From assembly GCF_008831285.2 (NCBI RefSeq), contig NC_045147.1, positions 372,001 through 436,000 of the forward strand: a DNA stretch of 64,000 bases, written 5' to 3'. The stretch comes from Nymphaea colorata (lineage: Eukaryota > Streptophyta > Magnoliopsida > Nymphaeales > Nymphaeaceae). Positions within the stretch are counted from its first letter, which is position 1, and every line of letters starts with the position of its first letter. The position numbers and the translations under genes are program-made. The notes below the pieces were generated by a model. That model ran no database searches and had not been told where the DNA came from. It was given only the letters and a program-made list of their open reading frames with translations. This document shows, in pieces, positions 24,201 to 34,954 of the stretch.

Positions 24201-25878
24201 AGGATTATGAAACCAAAGCAGTGGAAATAGCCTCTTCATGGGATGTTTCATTGCGAGATCCAAGTTGGTTCCCCTTCAAAGTGGTCCAAGAGGGGAACAA
24301 TTGTAAGGTATGGAGTCTGGAGATTGTTCTTGTTGGCCTTATTTTGAATTTTTATGTTTGTAAGTTGGACTTCAAATTTATAAAAGGTTTATTCTTTTCT
24401 TGAAATATTATATAAAAGTGGTAGTAGTAGATGCGAAAAGTTTTTTTTCTCATTTTTCAGTAATATTTTGACCATTCATTTTATAAATATAATTAAAATT
24501 TCTCCCGTGGGTAAGCAAAAGCTTTATTTACATGACATTTTTTGTTATTTTGTCAAACTATAGAGTTCCATTGCTTTAGTTCACCAGCATGCTGATTAGA
24601 CTTCATAAATGATGAAAAAGTTCTTACCTTATAAATGACTCAAAACCTATATTTGCAAGTAGCTTTATAAGAATAGCACATGCATATGAGTATCATTTAG
24701 AAAAGCTATGGACTAATGCCCAAAATGATGTTTACTCTATCAGGTTTCATAAATTGAAAAGGAACAGCTTAAAAATGAAAAATTTTTATTGCATTCTTCT
24801 TTTGGCTTCTAGATTGCTAACGGTTCTGACTACTATGTCTATTTCTATCATTATTGAATATGCATACAATAATGAGTGATAGACATGGAAATGGATTTTC
24901 ATGTTTTGAGATCTTTGGATCCAGTTTGCAATAATTTGCTCCATCGTCTATAAGGTATAATGAAACTATGAAAGTCCAAATTGTCATTCATTTTAGTAGT
25001 TTTGCATGTAGCATCTTGTAACCATCAATTAGGATGTTTAAATAACTCATAATTAGTGCCCAAATCGTTTATATTTACTTAGTGCACATATTTCATGAAC
25101 CATGAATGTGAATAAGCTATGAATATGCTTGTGAGTTATAAAGTATCAAAATTATTTGGTTAAATTTTTACTGTATATAGGGATTGATACGACAGTGTTT
25201 TTAAAGTTTTGTGCAAGTTATAGTTGTAATATTTTCTTGGTCGTGGGGCGTGTTTTGGTCTGATGTCCTTATGAAATTTGTCAAAAACTAGTCGTATCCA
25301 CATCACAGCCATTGCATTGTTATAATGGTAAAATTTTTGAGTTATTATTCAGCTTAGCACTATTTCGTTTCTTACCTTCTCTCTCTCTCTCCTTCCTCTC
25401 TTTTCTCATTTACTGTGTTTTTGGTCTCAACTGTTCATTGCGCATTTGCAATGTTATTTTAGTCTCTCTGTCTCTGTCCCTGTCTCTCTGTCTTACACAT
25501 GCACACACATTTTCGGTACCCTAAGAAAGTGTTTGGTGGTGGGAAGATGAAGGAATAACAAAGATCATCACTATTAACCTAGTAAAGTAGTTTTCTTTTT
25601 TTATTCTGCACCTCGTAATTTTCTAATGTGTGTATTCTACTTACATTAATCTCAAGGGAAAAGTCATATTATAAAAATTACAGAGCCAAAAATAGTAAAA
25701 ATATCATGGAATTTCTCTAACTGATATGATTCAGTGAGTGAGATTTCCTATTGGTTGTGAATTACGATTGATACGAATACTATGCTACATAAAATATGTT
25801 GTAACTGAATGGTTTATGGTGCTGGATAGTGAACAGTCATGGCAATTTTTTCTTTCCTTCTTCTTTTCTTTGATGGGC

Positions 25879-26110
25879 TTTTTTTTTTTTTTTTTTTTTT
25901 GAAGAGGGGGTGGTGGCCAGCAGTAGTGATGGCACTAGTGGCAGAAACTGACATGGTGGTGGGTGAAGGTAGTTGATGGGATGGTGGTGCTGGTGGCAGC
26001 AGTACTTTGTAGTAATGGTGTCTGAGAGTTTGATGGTAACGGTGGAGATGATGGTGGCAGCAGTGGTGGTACTGGCCAAACACGTCTTTGTGGGGTGGTA
26101 GCGATCATGG
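25879..26110 (+). repeat. Poly-T tract plus GGTGGT/GTGG-rich low-complexity DNA
   Basis: Twenty-two T (25879-25900), then some 200 bases dominated by GGTGG, GGCAG and GATGG triplet-like repeats, inside the last FDM intron. The minus-strand His/Pro/Ser-rich frames over it are not genes. Confidence 0.75.
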
Positions 26111-26717
26111 TTATGGTGGTAACATCATGTTGTGGCTGGTGGCATTAATGCCAGTAACATTGATTGGGTGAATGTTGTGAACTTGTCTTATGATACGGTG
26201 GAGTAGTTAATAAATAAGAGTGAAAAACAAGTTTCTATTTGTTTGTGAAAATAAGTTTCTATTTAAATTGATTGAAATTTGAAATTCTTTGATAATGAAC
26301 ATAGGCTCATCCAAAGCAGAGGAAAAATGTCTATGAACAAGTGGAACTGTGCTATTTGTTGAAATGGGGCTTTCTTATTCTTTATTTTGCTTTCGAAAGA
26401 TTCAGTTGCATGTGTTTAGCTTCTGCTGTTCTGCAACATGTACACCTTCCCTGTTTTTTTTTTTAATGCCCAACTGAAGCAATGAGTTTCTGATGATGAA
26501 ATTGTTGCTGACAAGAAATCATAATTGAAGACGACGAAAAGTTAAAAGAGCTGAAAGCCGGATGGGGTGAAGGCATATATGAAGCCGTGGTGACTGCCCT
26601 TAAGGAGCTTAATGAATGCATGCAAGTGGAAGGTAACCTGTTAAAGAACCTTGGAACTTCAAAGCTGGAAGAAAAGCCAGCTTGAAGGAGGCCACCCAGC
26701 ATAAGCACAAGAGATGA

Positions 26718-28189
26718 GAGTGCTTAACGTAACTTGCTTATTGTATATGTCAGGAACTGAAAGCTTTTTGCCCTTTTCTTGGGGAAGTTCTCACATTTTT
26801 GCTCCGATAAAATCTGAACTTCAAACTGAAAATGAAAACGGTAGTGGGTCATTGACTTCAGCATTGACTTTGTGAATTCAAACTTTATGAAATCTCAATC
26901 TTGGAGCAGTTTCGATGGCTCTTATGATGTATACATTTGACCCTTTCTTGATTAAGATATTGTTCACATATACAGCTGATTTTTCTTCTTCTCATTATAA
27001 TAACGCCAGCTTATGACGATGACCCTTGACAGACCCAAGTTAATCACAGGCAAAAGATTGCACAACTGAGTTGACCTTCCCGGACTTTGGGTCGATATCT
27101 CCACATCTGAATCCAAGTGGGCCTATAGGGTTGGATCGGGTTTATCGCAAGCGAGAGGGGGAAAGGCCGCAAAAGCGCAGTCGTGCCTTCCACCCTCCAT
27201 GACCATGGTGAGCATGCAGGGTGGGATCACGCACGGTCTCCGTAGGAGGGAGGATTGCATCCACTATCCAGAGCGCGACTCCGTCACGACCCAAATGAAG
27301 AGACTTTAGTGGGGGAGCCTTCTTCTTCGTTCATGTGTGTGTGCGTGTGGAATCTGCGGATGACTTCGTTCGTAACTGCAGTTTCGAGGTCGAGGCCGAT
27401 GGCACCACGGAGGAAGCCGAGGGTCTTTCGGGGGAGGGCCGAACGAAGAGGTTTTTGGGGAACTGGGCTTTAGGAGAGGGAGAGGTGGGAACTCTGGTTT
27501 TCAGCAGGGAGAGAGGGGGCTTTGCATATCGAGCGAGAGGTGGATTTTTAATGGCGCTCCAAGGATGCAATTCCAGCCGCGACCGCCTCGTAGAACTGAC
27601 GATTATCGTCACTTGGAATACACGGCAACCCTGCCGCCGAGCGATTCTGGTACCCTTTTATATATCTCCACTTGAGTGCAGATTATCCACAATATGAAAG
27701 CTTAGCTTTTGCTTTGGGACTTACTTCTCTCTTCTTGTGGTCTTGCATGGTTGAATGCATTCATTCCCCTGAATTCTACGAATGTTGTCGAGAGGATCAA
27801 ATCATACTTCTTCAGAAATGTGCCTTATTCTTAGAGATGGGGCCAAGTTCTAGCAATATATGTGTTTTTACAGTGTTTACTTTTTATCAGAGGCGGGCAT
27901 TCATGGCGTTAGTCTTTGGTTTTATTTCGGGTTGAGGTTTAGAGCATTTGTAACCCGCATCGTTCTGCTGAGCTGCAGATTGTACACGTCTTCTTGATAT
28001 CTTAGGTGGTTTGTTTTCCGTTTAAGGGATTTCTGTTTCTCAATTTTGGTTTGCCTGGGGTTCATGGTTTTAGGGTCGTTTTTTCCCTCTTTTAACTTTT
28101 TGTTGGAGGTGGAGATTTTTTGTAATGATTAATATCTAACACGAATGGTTAGTTGGGAGTTTCTTTTCCACTTCCTCCTTGTTTTTGAT
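26718..28189. other. No gene recognised; GC-rich island
   Basis: About 27050-27660 is clearly richer in GC than its neighbourhood and has overlapping open frames (up to 120 codons, 27335-27697, Arg/Gly/Glu-rich) without a recognisable domain or splice pattern. It might be a first exon or promoter of a lost gene, or the 5' part of the following LINE. The rest is featureless. Confidence 0.35.
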
Positions 28190-29900
28190 CCATCATTTCG
28201 ACATTGGATCTTTTCGCTCATCACTTGGACTCAATTTGCGGTCTCCTTCAATAGGATGTGTTGTGAATTTTTTTGTCTCGATCGCGGCCTCTGTTATTTT
28301 TCAACTTAGTTGTCGAGTGCTTTTTTGCCTTATTTCGTCACGCTGCAGTCGTTAGCTTCCTCGCACACATTCATTCCCTCATTTACAGACATTTTACACC
28401 TTCCAGTATGCTCACGATATTCTCTTACTTGGCATTGCTTCCCGCCAACAAATTGTGAGAACTTGGCTTATCATTTGTATTTTTGAGGCATATCATTCGT
28501 ATTTTTGAGCTCATCTCGGGTCTTTCTATTAATTCCTCTAAATGTCATCTTTCTCTCACTCACATAGATTCGACAACGATACTTCTTGCATAAGCTTGTT
28601 TTGAATGTAAGGCTGCAGGCCTACCTATAAACTACTTGGGTGTTCAGATTACGATGTCATCTCCTGCGTTCTTTTTTTAGGATGGAGTAGAGCAGAATCT
28701 TATGGATCGCCTCCATTTTTGGCAAGAATAGTTTTTTTCCCTCCCATGTCGTATTACTTTTGTTAAACATCGTTTTGCGTCAGTTCCCCTCCATGCTCTG
28801 GCGGTCTTTCGTCATCCTATGGTTGTACAGAGAATGTTTGATAAGATCATTTGTAACTTTATCTGAGATGGTGATCGGCCTTCGAATTGCATCGTGCATT
28901 AGGATATGGTTGCCCTTCCACGTCATCTTGGAGGTGTCAGGGTTACCAACCTTAGTTGGGTGTGTGAGTCTTCCTTGTGTTCTTGGTGGTGACATCTGGA
29001 AACTGAGCATTCCTCTATCTCCCTTTTCATTTGGTTCAAATATGACTTGTCATCCCCTAGTAATTGGAATATTTTCATCTCTCACACCTCTCCCTCTCAC
29101 TTTTGGTGTAGTCTTCTTTCTGCCCTCCCCTTTTTTCTCTACCTTGCTGACCTTCATTGCTCACCCTCGTCCCCCCCCCCCCCCCTCTCCTCATATTGGC
29201 CTCTTTCGCCTTCTTGTGGATTCACTTCTTCTTCTTCTTGCTACCTGACTCCTTTTGGTTCTTCCGCTGCATTGCTCCCACCCTGTTCCTTTTGGTTCTC
29301 TGGCCCCCTCTCCTCGTGTCATTATTTTTACTTCACTTTTTTTTTTGACATATCAATACTTTTGATCACCTACAGTGTCTTGACATTAGTTTAGCTAACC
29401 ATTATCCCTAATGTCTCACCGCGGCTGAGTCTCGGGTTTACCTTTTTACTTTCTATCATTTATTTTATAATGTTTTATGAGATTTTTTTGTTAGTAGCCT
29501 TCCAAACCCACCATCTATTCACTTTTTTTTCCTCTTTTGTCATTCCCCCCATGTTCTTTTCTTGTTGTCGGGTCTAGAAGTTGTGGCTCATGTCTTTCTG
29601 GTGGTGCATTTGGGAGGAGCGCAGCAACTGGTCTTCAAGGGCACCTTCTCTTCGTCGGATTCTGTGGCACACCTTATGTAGAGGAATGTCCACTTTGCTA
29701 TTTGGCAAGGGCACCGTCCTTCATTTGCTACTAAGTCACTCTAGTGTTCTATCTTTCCACTCTCTCTCCACCCCTTTTATTTTGTTTATTGTGCTGTTAT
29801 CTTGTATATTTCATTCTTTCTTTTTGTTTTTTGCAGTTTGTTCTTATATTTAGGGGTCTTCTTGTCCCCAAATTTTGTTATTGTGTTTGTGTGTACAACT
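28190..29900 (+). mobile_element. LINE (L1-type) 3' half, degenerate
   Basis: Read on + in shifting frames: LLFFNLVVECFFALFRHAA (RT, normally SPLLFxLVMExLxxL), then FQYAHDILLLG, the YADD catalytic box with its first Asp changed to His, then LSINSSKC, LPINYLGVQI, RITFVKHRF, FDKIICNFI with a stop, RHLGGVRVTNL, and a zf-RVT tail with FWWCIWEERSNWSS near 29590-29640. The 3' end with TTTGCAGTTTGTTCTTATATTTAGGGG (about 29830-29860) recurs twice in minus orientation at 37.6-38.1 kb. A 15-C run sits at 29171-29185. Non-functional: multiple stops and frameshifts and a lost catalytic Asp. Confidence 0.85.
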
Positions 29901-32432
29901 CTTAATCTTTCTCTCGCACACATTGTTATTACATTTAGTATGACACTATTAGTAGTTCCCTCTGTTTCACCTTCTAAGCAGGATACATCACGGCAATTGG
30001 TCTTTCGGACGAATGTAGAAGGGGAGTTTGTGCCAGGGGTATGAGCTACAGCTCGTATCAGCTATGTTTTTTGCGATGAGTACTTAAAACGATTCATTGA
30101 TGCTCTTCAAAAACAATATCAGAAGAAAAACCATGAATTTCTCCCACTTATTTGTAGTACTCTTCCAATTACAATTTCTAAACAATATTAATTACGGTTT
30201 AGAACCCACAGTTGCCTCCTCAGTAGTGTAATTCTCTTATTTGTAAAAAGCTTGCCTTTATATGTCAAAAAGGGTCGGAGAGGAGGACCTCCCCGTCAGT
30301 AAAGGCCCATGTTTGAGAATAACTCACCTTGTTCCAAACATGGTTATGGGTTTGTCGCAGGTAAACAAATTTCTTCTTCAATTTGGATATTTCTTTGGAT
30401 ATATAGAATACATTTGAATGGTGGTTCAATATATAAAATTCATATCATTGGTTGCAGTTATTAGCCTTGGATAGCAGATACGAGGCTGGATTTCAATGTG
30501 AAATCCATTGTTTTAGCTTATGTTGGATCTCACAACCATGGTTTTCAAATATTATATAGGGGGAAAATCCATAGTTTTGAGATTCGAATCCCCCATCCCT
30601 TCTAATTGTGTGCGCGTGCACACACACACACAAACAGAGAAAGAGAGAGAGAATTGCCTAAAGCCTCGATGGTCGAGACCCTAGAGAGACATATAGATAG
30701 ATAAATAGAGTGAGTGAGAGTGAGAGGGCCAGAGCTGCAAACACTCCACAATCCTCTATGGCTGTGGAGGTGCCCTCTACCTGGTGGACATGAGAGAGAG
30801 AAAGAGAGAGAGTCACCATCGTTGTCGTGGTTGTTCGAGAGAGAGACTTGCCGTCGACGGTGCCCTGTTGAGATCGGTCATCTTAAGGGAGCAGGAGAGA
30901 GAAAGAGAGAGGGGAAGAGGGAGAAAAATGGATACCAAATGAGGCTTTCTGAAACCTCTGCTTTTAACACCCAAGGGTCTTAAATTAGCTTCCTATCTGA
31001 GATCCAAGGCTATCAAACCTAACATAGGGTGTCGTCTCATTTACATTTTTTTTAATCGCTTTGTTGATAGTTTAGGTAATTATAGTTAGGTCTACAACTA
31101 CTTTATGTAATTATTGTTTCTTAGTTTTTTAAAATTTTCTTTTTTATTAGGAACATTTCATCTTAAATGCTCATTTATAATCCCTTCCAGTCGGATGTTA
31201 ATTTTTCTCCCTTTTGTTTTCTATTACTTGCCACTTTGTAATCCCTCCAAGATAATTCATCAAATTATTGTTCTCAAGGTCTTTTTAGGGATGTCAATGT
31301 ATTCAATTTGAATCAGATATCCAGCTGTTCCGAAAAAAAAAAGGATATGGAAAAAGTTTAATCCCAATTAATAAATAAGATCAGATTAATTTGGATTTAA
31401 GAAATGACATCTGATTGGATTCTGATTCAAATTCAAATATACATAAATATATGATGAAATTCGAATTTGGATTGGAATTGGATTTAGTTTAATAAATATC
31501 TTATATCCAATACTCTTACATTTTGAAAAATGGACTACTTTCAAAATTCAGATTCGGATATAATGTAAAAATTGGATTTGGACTGTGAAATAAGATTTCA
31601 GATTCAGATTTGGAATTGGATTTGACTTTAATTTGTTCACATTTGAGTCCAAATATCCAAAAAAACAGATATGGTTAAGGGTAGTATGGATTCAAATATG
31701 ATCCATTGACATCATAGTCCTTTTGCCTTCTAATTTACCTGATAGTGTAACTTAGGATCAACAAGTTCCTAATATATAGCTGTGTCAGGGTACCAAACGG
31801 TCGCTGGCTGAGGTGCACATGCCGTATATATTATTTGGAATTAGAATGTTTGAAATACAAGAAAAACAGTTTGTTTATACTTGTTAATTAAAGCTAAAGA
31901 ATCATATTGTTAAGTCATATCTTTAATAATCATTTAGATTGCTAATATGAGATGAGATAACATTCGACATGGTAGAAGAGAAATAAAGAGGCTTGCTATC
32001 ATGCTTTGGAGATCACTTTTTTAGTTGAGTTGAGCGTCAGTGAAGTACTATGAGTAGAAATCCAAAATGAAAAGGACTTCAACTTGGCATCCTTTACTTT
32101 TACATTCTTTATTGACTGTGTTAAGGATCCAATTCTTACTAGTTTTATATCAGTGATTCTTAAATATGCCCCTCTCTCTCCCTTTCTCTCTTTTTGAATT
32201 AAAGGCGGATCGAATGAAGGTGGTGTACATATGGAAGAAAAAAATTAGGACGAGGCTCTGTATGAAGATGATTTTGGAAATGGCGAGATTTATAACTAAA
32301 GCATCACAGACCTTGCTGGCTGCGTGACTTACAAAAGGAACAAACTACATTGCATGTAATTCTGTCAAATTAAGAAAACGAAAGGAGAGATGATGGTGTA
32401 TGCCAGTTCCCCAACGAGAGATGGGGCTTCTA
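29901..32432. other. No gene; simple repeats and degenerate AT-rich repeat
   Basis: GA-rich and CA-rich simple repeats at about 30615-30930. A degenerate repeat built on GGATTTGGATT/GATTCAAATTC words at about 31300-31700 resembles old retroelement DNA. The 32250-32432 segment is the likely 3' untranslated region of PAL. No other coding evidence. Confidence 0.4.
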
Positions 32433-34715
32433 CTACATCTGGTTCCACAGTCCCCTACCGCTGGTAGCACTAGGTGACCGTAGGTTCTCGAACCAGCCCC
32501 AATGGGTAGGGTCGCACTTGGCCGGCGATGACCCGACCGACCGTGGCGTGAAGGGACCGGCGGACCCTCTCCAAAAGGCCAAGCACTTGACCAGCACCTC
32601 CCCAAGCTTCCCCTCGCAGATGCCGTCATACACCTTCTCTATGTCCTCGCCGGGGCTCTTCCTTTGCGTACCGCTTAGCAACCCGGTACCCAAGGTATCC
32701 CTCACGAATTGGTACACTGGGTACGTCCTGCACCTCTTGATCCGGTTCGGCACCGTGTGCGCCCCACCTTCGAACCCCTCCCTGGCCTTCGCTACCTCTG
32801 TAGGAAGCCTCTCCTTGAGCTCCTCCATGAACACCGGTATTCTCTTGAAGATGGGGTACCCGTCCGGCCCGTCTTCGCCGCACACCAGCGACTTCTCCAC
32901 GAGCACCTCCTTCAGCTGCAGCATCAGCGCGTAGGATGGGTTCGCTGGGTCGTCCAGGTAGGAGAAGACCGGTTGATTCTCCACAACTCGGATCATGTCC
33001 TTCTCACAAAACCGGGTCTCGAGCAGGGAGCCTGTTTCGGGATCAGAGTAGAGCGTCTTCCGTGCGGCCTGCAGGACGGCATTCTTCACGGCCTCCCGCA
33101 TGTTCTCCTCCAGGTGGCGGAGGTCCACAGCCTGGCAGAGCGCCACCATGTAGGTGGCGCTCATGAGGTTAAGGATTTGGATGGCCTCGGCGCTTTTCCG
33201 GGCGGAGATGAGGCCCAGGGAATTGACGTCCTGGTTGTGTTGCTCGGCGCTCTGTGTGTGGGTGGTGACGGGGTTGGCGAGGTAGAGGAGCTCGGAGGTG
33301 TAGGCGGCCATGGCGATCTCTGCACCCTTCAGGCCATAGTCGAGGCTGGGGTCGGGCCCGCCGGGGAGGTTGGACGGGAGTCCGTTGTTGTAGTGGTCGC
33401 AGACGAGCTCGGAGAACTGGGCAAACATGAGTTTGCCGATGGCAGCGAGAGCGAGGCGGAGGTTGTCCATGGCGACACCGATGGGGGTACCTTGAAAGTT
33501 GCCGCCGTGAAGGGCGATGTCACGGTCAACGTCGATCAAGGGGTTGTCATTCACAGAGTTGATCTCGCGTTCAATGGAATTTGTTGCCCAGCGGATCGTC
33601 TCCACCTGAGGGCCCAGCCACTGTGGAGAGGTCCGAAGGGCGTAGCGGTCTTGCTTCGGCTTCGTCAGTGGATCCGCCGCTTGCCGTCGGGCGGCCTCCT
33701 TCATGTAGTCGCTGCCATCGAGCAGGTACTCCATGATGGCCGCCGCCTCGATTTGACCAGGGTGGTGCTTCAGCTCATGCGTTAGCGGGTCTGCGAACTC
33801 TGGCTTCCCATGCATCACCTCACAAAAGAGCGCCGACAGCACCTCTGCTAGCAAAGCCAACACATTCGCATCGAAGCATACAGATGACGCCACTGCCGAC
33901 CCGACTGCCGTGCCGTTGACGAGCGCCAGCCCTTCCTTGGCTTGCAATTCGAACGGCTTGTCGATCCCCACGCGGCGAAGAGCCTCCTCAGCTGGGACCT
34001 CTTTCCCCTCCGGCGTCAACACCCTGGAGTTCGGCCGGCAAGTCAGCAGCCCAGCAATATATGACAGTGGCACCAGGTCGCCGGAGGCAGTGATTGTGCC
34101 TCGCAGCGGCAGCTTCGGGATCAAGTTGCGGTTCATAAGTTGGGCAACGGCATCAAGGATCTCCCACCGAATGCCGGAGTAGCCCTGCATGAGGGTATTG
34201 GTCCGAACAAGCATGGCCGCCTTAGCGTACTCTGTGGGGAGATGCTCTTTCCCTACCACGCCTGCATTTAGAAACCTAATCAGCTCCGTCTGCAAATCGG
34301 ATGTCTTCGAAGTACGGCGGTGCGAGGTGGCTCCGAAGCCAGTCGTGACACCGTAAGTGTCTGTACCACGGGCAATGTTGTCAGCCACCCACTGGGCGCT
34401 TCGTGCCACACGAGCCCGGGCTGCCGTCTCGTCAAGGGAGACCTTGACGCCGGAGCGGCGGGTTATGGCAGCCACCTCCGCCGTTGTAAGGCTTGTTCCC
34501 TGCAAGACCACGGTGTCGGAGTGCAAGAATTGATAGACCATTCGCCGGACCTCGTCGAAATGGCTTGTTTGCATGGCCTCCGCAGCTTTGCGCCAGTGGG
34601 GAGGCGCCGGGACGTAGGAATTGCCAGGGACGGCCACGGGGTTGATGCCATTCTTGGGCAAAGGCAGAGTTGGTGGCCTGCAGTTCTCGATGGTTTTCTG
34701 CAGAGATTCAGCCAT
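32433..34715 (-). CDS. PAL: Phenylalanine ammonia-lyase, single exon
   Basis: Converts L-phenylalanine to trans-cinnamate and ammonia, opening the phenylpropanoid pathway; a cytosolic tetramer in plants. The 760-codon frame is intact. The MIO cofactor triad Ala210-Ser211-Gly212 lies in [17 protein letters not shown]; catalytic Tyr121 is in TYGVTTGFG; Phe148-Leu149 (LIRFLNAG) is the Phe-type selectivity pair, not the His of tyrosine-using enzymes. NGTAVG (267-272), [13 protein letters not shown] (317-329), [12 protein letters not shown] (385-396), YNNGLPSN and [13 protein letters not shown] (489-501) are all present. Start ATG has a good context (CAAATGGC). No intron interrupts RFLNAG, where most angiosperm PALs are split. 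Usual ends fall near WRGSAGPF (715-722); 38 further residues follow. Overall wording ([22 protein letters not shown]) is closer to gymnosperm PALs than to core-eudicot ones. Confidence 0.97.
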   Translation of the reverse strand: MAESLQKTIENCRPPTLPLPKNGINPVAVPGNSYVPAPPHWRKAAEAMQTSHFDEVRRMVYQFLHSDTVVLQGTSLTTAEVAAITRRSGVKVSLDETAARARVARSAQWVADNIARGTDTYGVTTGFGATSHRRTSKTSDLQTELIRFLNAGVVGKEHLPTEYAKAAMLVRTNTLMQGYSGIRWEILDAVAQLMNRNLIPKLPLRGTITASGDLVPLSYIAGLLTCRPNSRVLTPEGKEVPAEEALRRVGIDKPFELQAKEGLALVNGTAVGSAVASSVCFDANVLALLAEVLSALFCEVMHGKPEFADPLTHELKHHPGQIEAAAIMEYLLDGSDYMKEAARRQAADPLTKPKQDRYALRTSPQWLGPQVETIRWATNSIEREINSVNDNPLIDVDRDIALHGGNFQGTPIGVAMDNLRLALAAIGKLMFAQFSELVCDHYNNGLPSNLPGGPDPSLDYGLKGAEIAMAAYTSELLYLANPVTTHTQSAEQHNQDVNSLGLISARKSAEAIQILNLMSATYMVALCQAVDLRHLEENMREAVKNAVLQAARKTLYSDPETGSLLETRFCEKDMIRVVENQPVFSYLDDPANPSYALMLQLKEVLVEKSLVCGEDGPDGYPIFKRIPVFMEELKERLPTEVAKAREGFEGGAHTVPNRIKRCRTYPVYQFVRDTLGTGLLSGTQRKSPGEDIEKVYDGICEGKLGEVLVKCLAFWRGSAGPFTPRSVGSSPAKCDPTHWGWFENLRSPSATSGRGLWNQM

Positions 34716-34845
34716 TTGCTTTGCAAAAGAGAAATCGAGGAGATGGAAAAGATTAGCGGTGGTGGGATTCTGTGGAAAATGGAAGCAGAGAGAGAGAAGA
34801 GAGAGTGAGCTCTGCTTGCCTCTGGTTGTGGAGTGAGGACTCTTG

Positions 34846-34853
34846 TTTTTATA
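34846..34853 (-). promoter_or_regulatory. TATA box of PAL
   Basis: Minus-strand TATAAAAA, 131 bases upstream of the ATG. It predicts transcription starting near 34815 and a purine/pyrimidine-rich leader of about 100 bases. Confidence 0.7.
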
Positions 34854-34947
34854 GAAGAGAGGAAGGTGAGAAGCCGCCTCCAGTCAATTTTGGTGTTGCT
34901 CTTTGGTTGTTGGGGGCTTTTGGATAACATTTATTTATTATTTATGT

Positions 34948-34954
34948 GGTTGGT
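34948..34954 (-). promoter_or_regulatory. AC element (MYB site) in PAL promoter
   Basis: Minus-strand ACCAACC, inside CACCAACCAC, about 95 bases upstream of the TATA box. It is an exact AC-II-type element, the R2R3-MYB site known from PAL and other lignin gene promoters. A weaker CCCCAACAACC lies at about 34905-34916. Confidence 0.6.

Larger units (their letters stand above)
17591..26717 (+). pseudogene. FACTOR OF DNA METHYLATION / IDN2-like pseudogene
   Basis: FDM/IDN2 proteins bind guide/scaffold RNA duplexes in RNA-directed DNA methylation. Traceable exons: 17591-18595 (zf-XS, then XS domain with VWPWMGI and FNKEWSGY), 20013-20194, 23380-23469 and 23586-23868 (coiled coil rich in E/K), 24099-24307 (XH start: IGVKRMAELD, DPSWFPFKV) and about 26515-26717 (XH end: EDDEKLKELK, WNFKAGRKASLKEAT). 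Damage: ACG or TTG at the start position; an extra C in CCCCC (17719-17723) in the zinc finger; TAG at 17772-17774; a base missing near 18190 before the conserved EW; a 41-bp triplication (18230-18353); GATT duplicated (23819-23826); likely a base missing near 24107; another near 26617; TAA at 26634-26636. The last acceptor also looks mutated (ACAAGAAATC). Introns are kept, so it is not a processed copy. Confidence 0.9.

Noticed and set aside
25814-26083. His/Pro/Ser-rich minus-strand frames
   Set aside because: Low-complexity GGTGGT DNA in an FDM intron gives biased open frames.
30540-30600. tRNA-like GATTCGAATCCC word
   Set aside because: Only a T-loop-like word is present; no acceptor, D or anticodon stem can be drawn around it.
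32709-33785. 358-codon plus-strand frame antisense to PAL
   Set aside because: It is a GC-driven shadow of the PAL coding strand with no domain of its own; PAL accounts for the whole segment.
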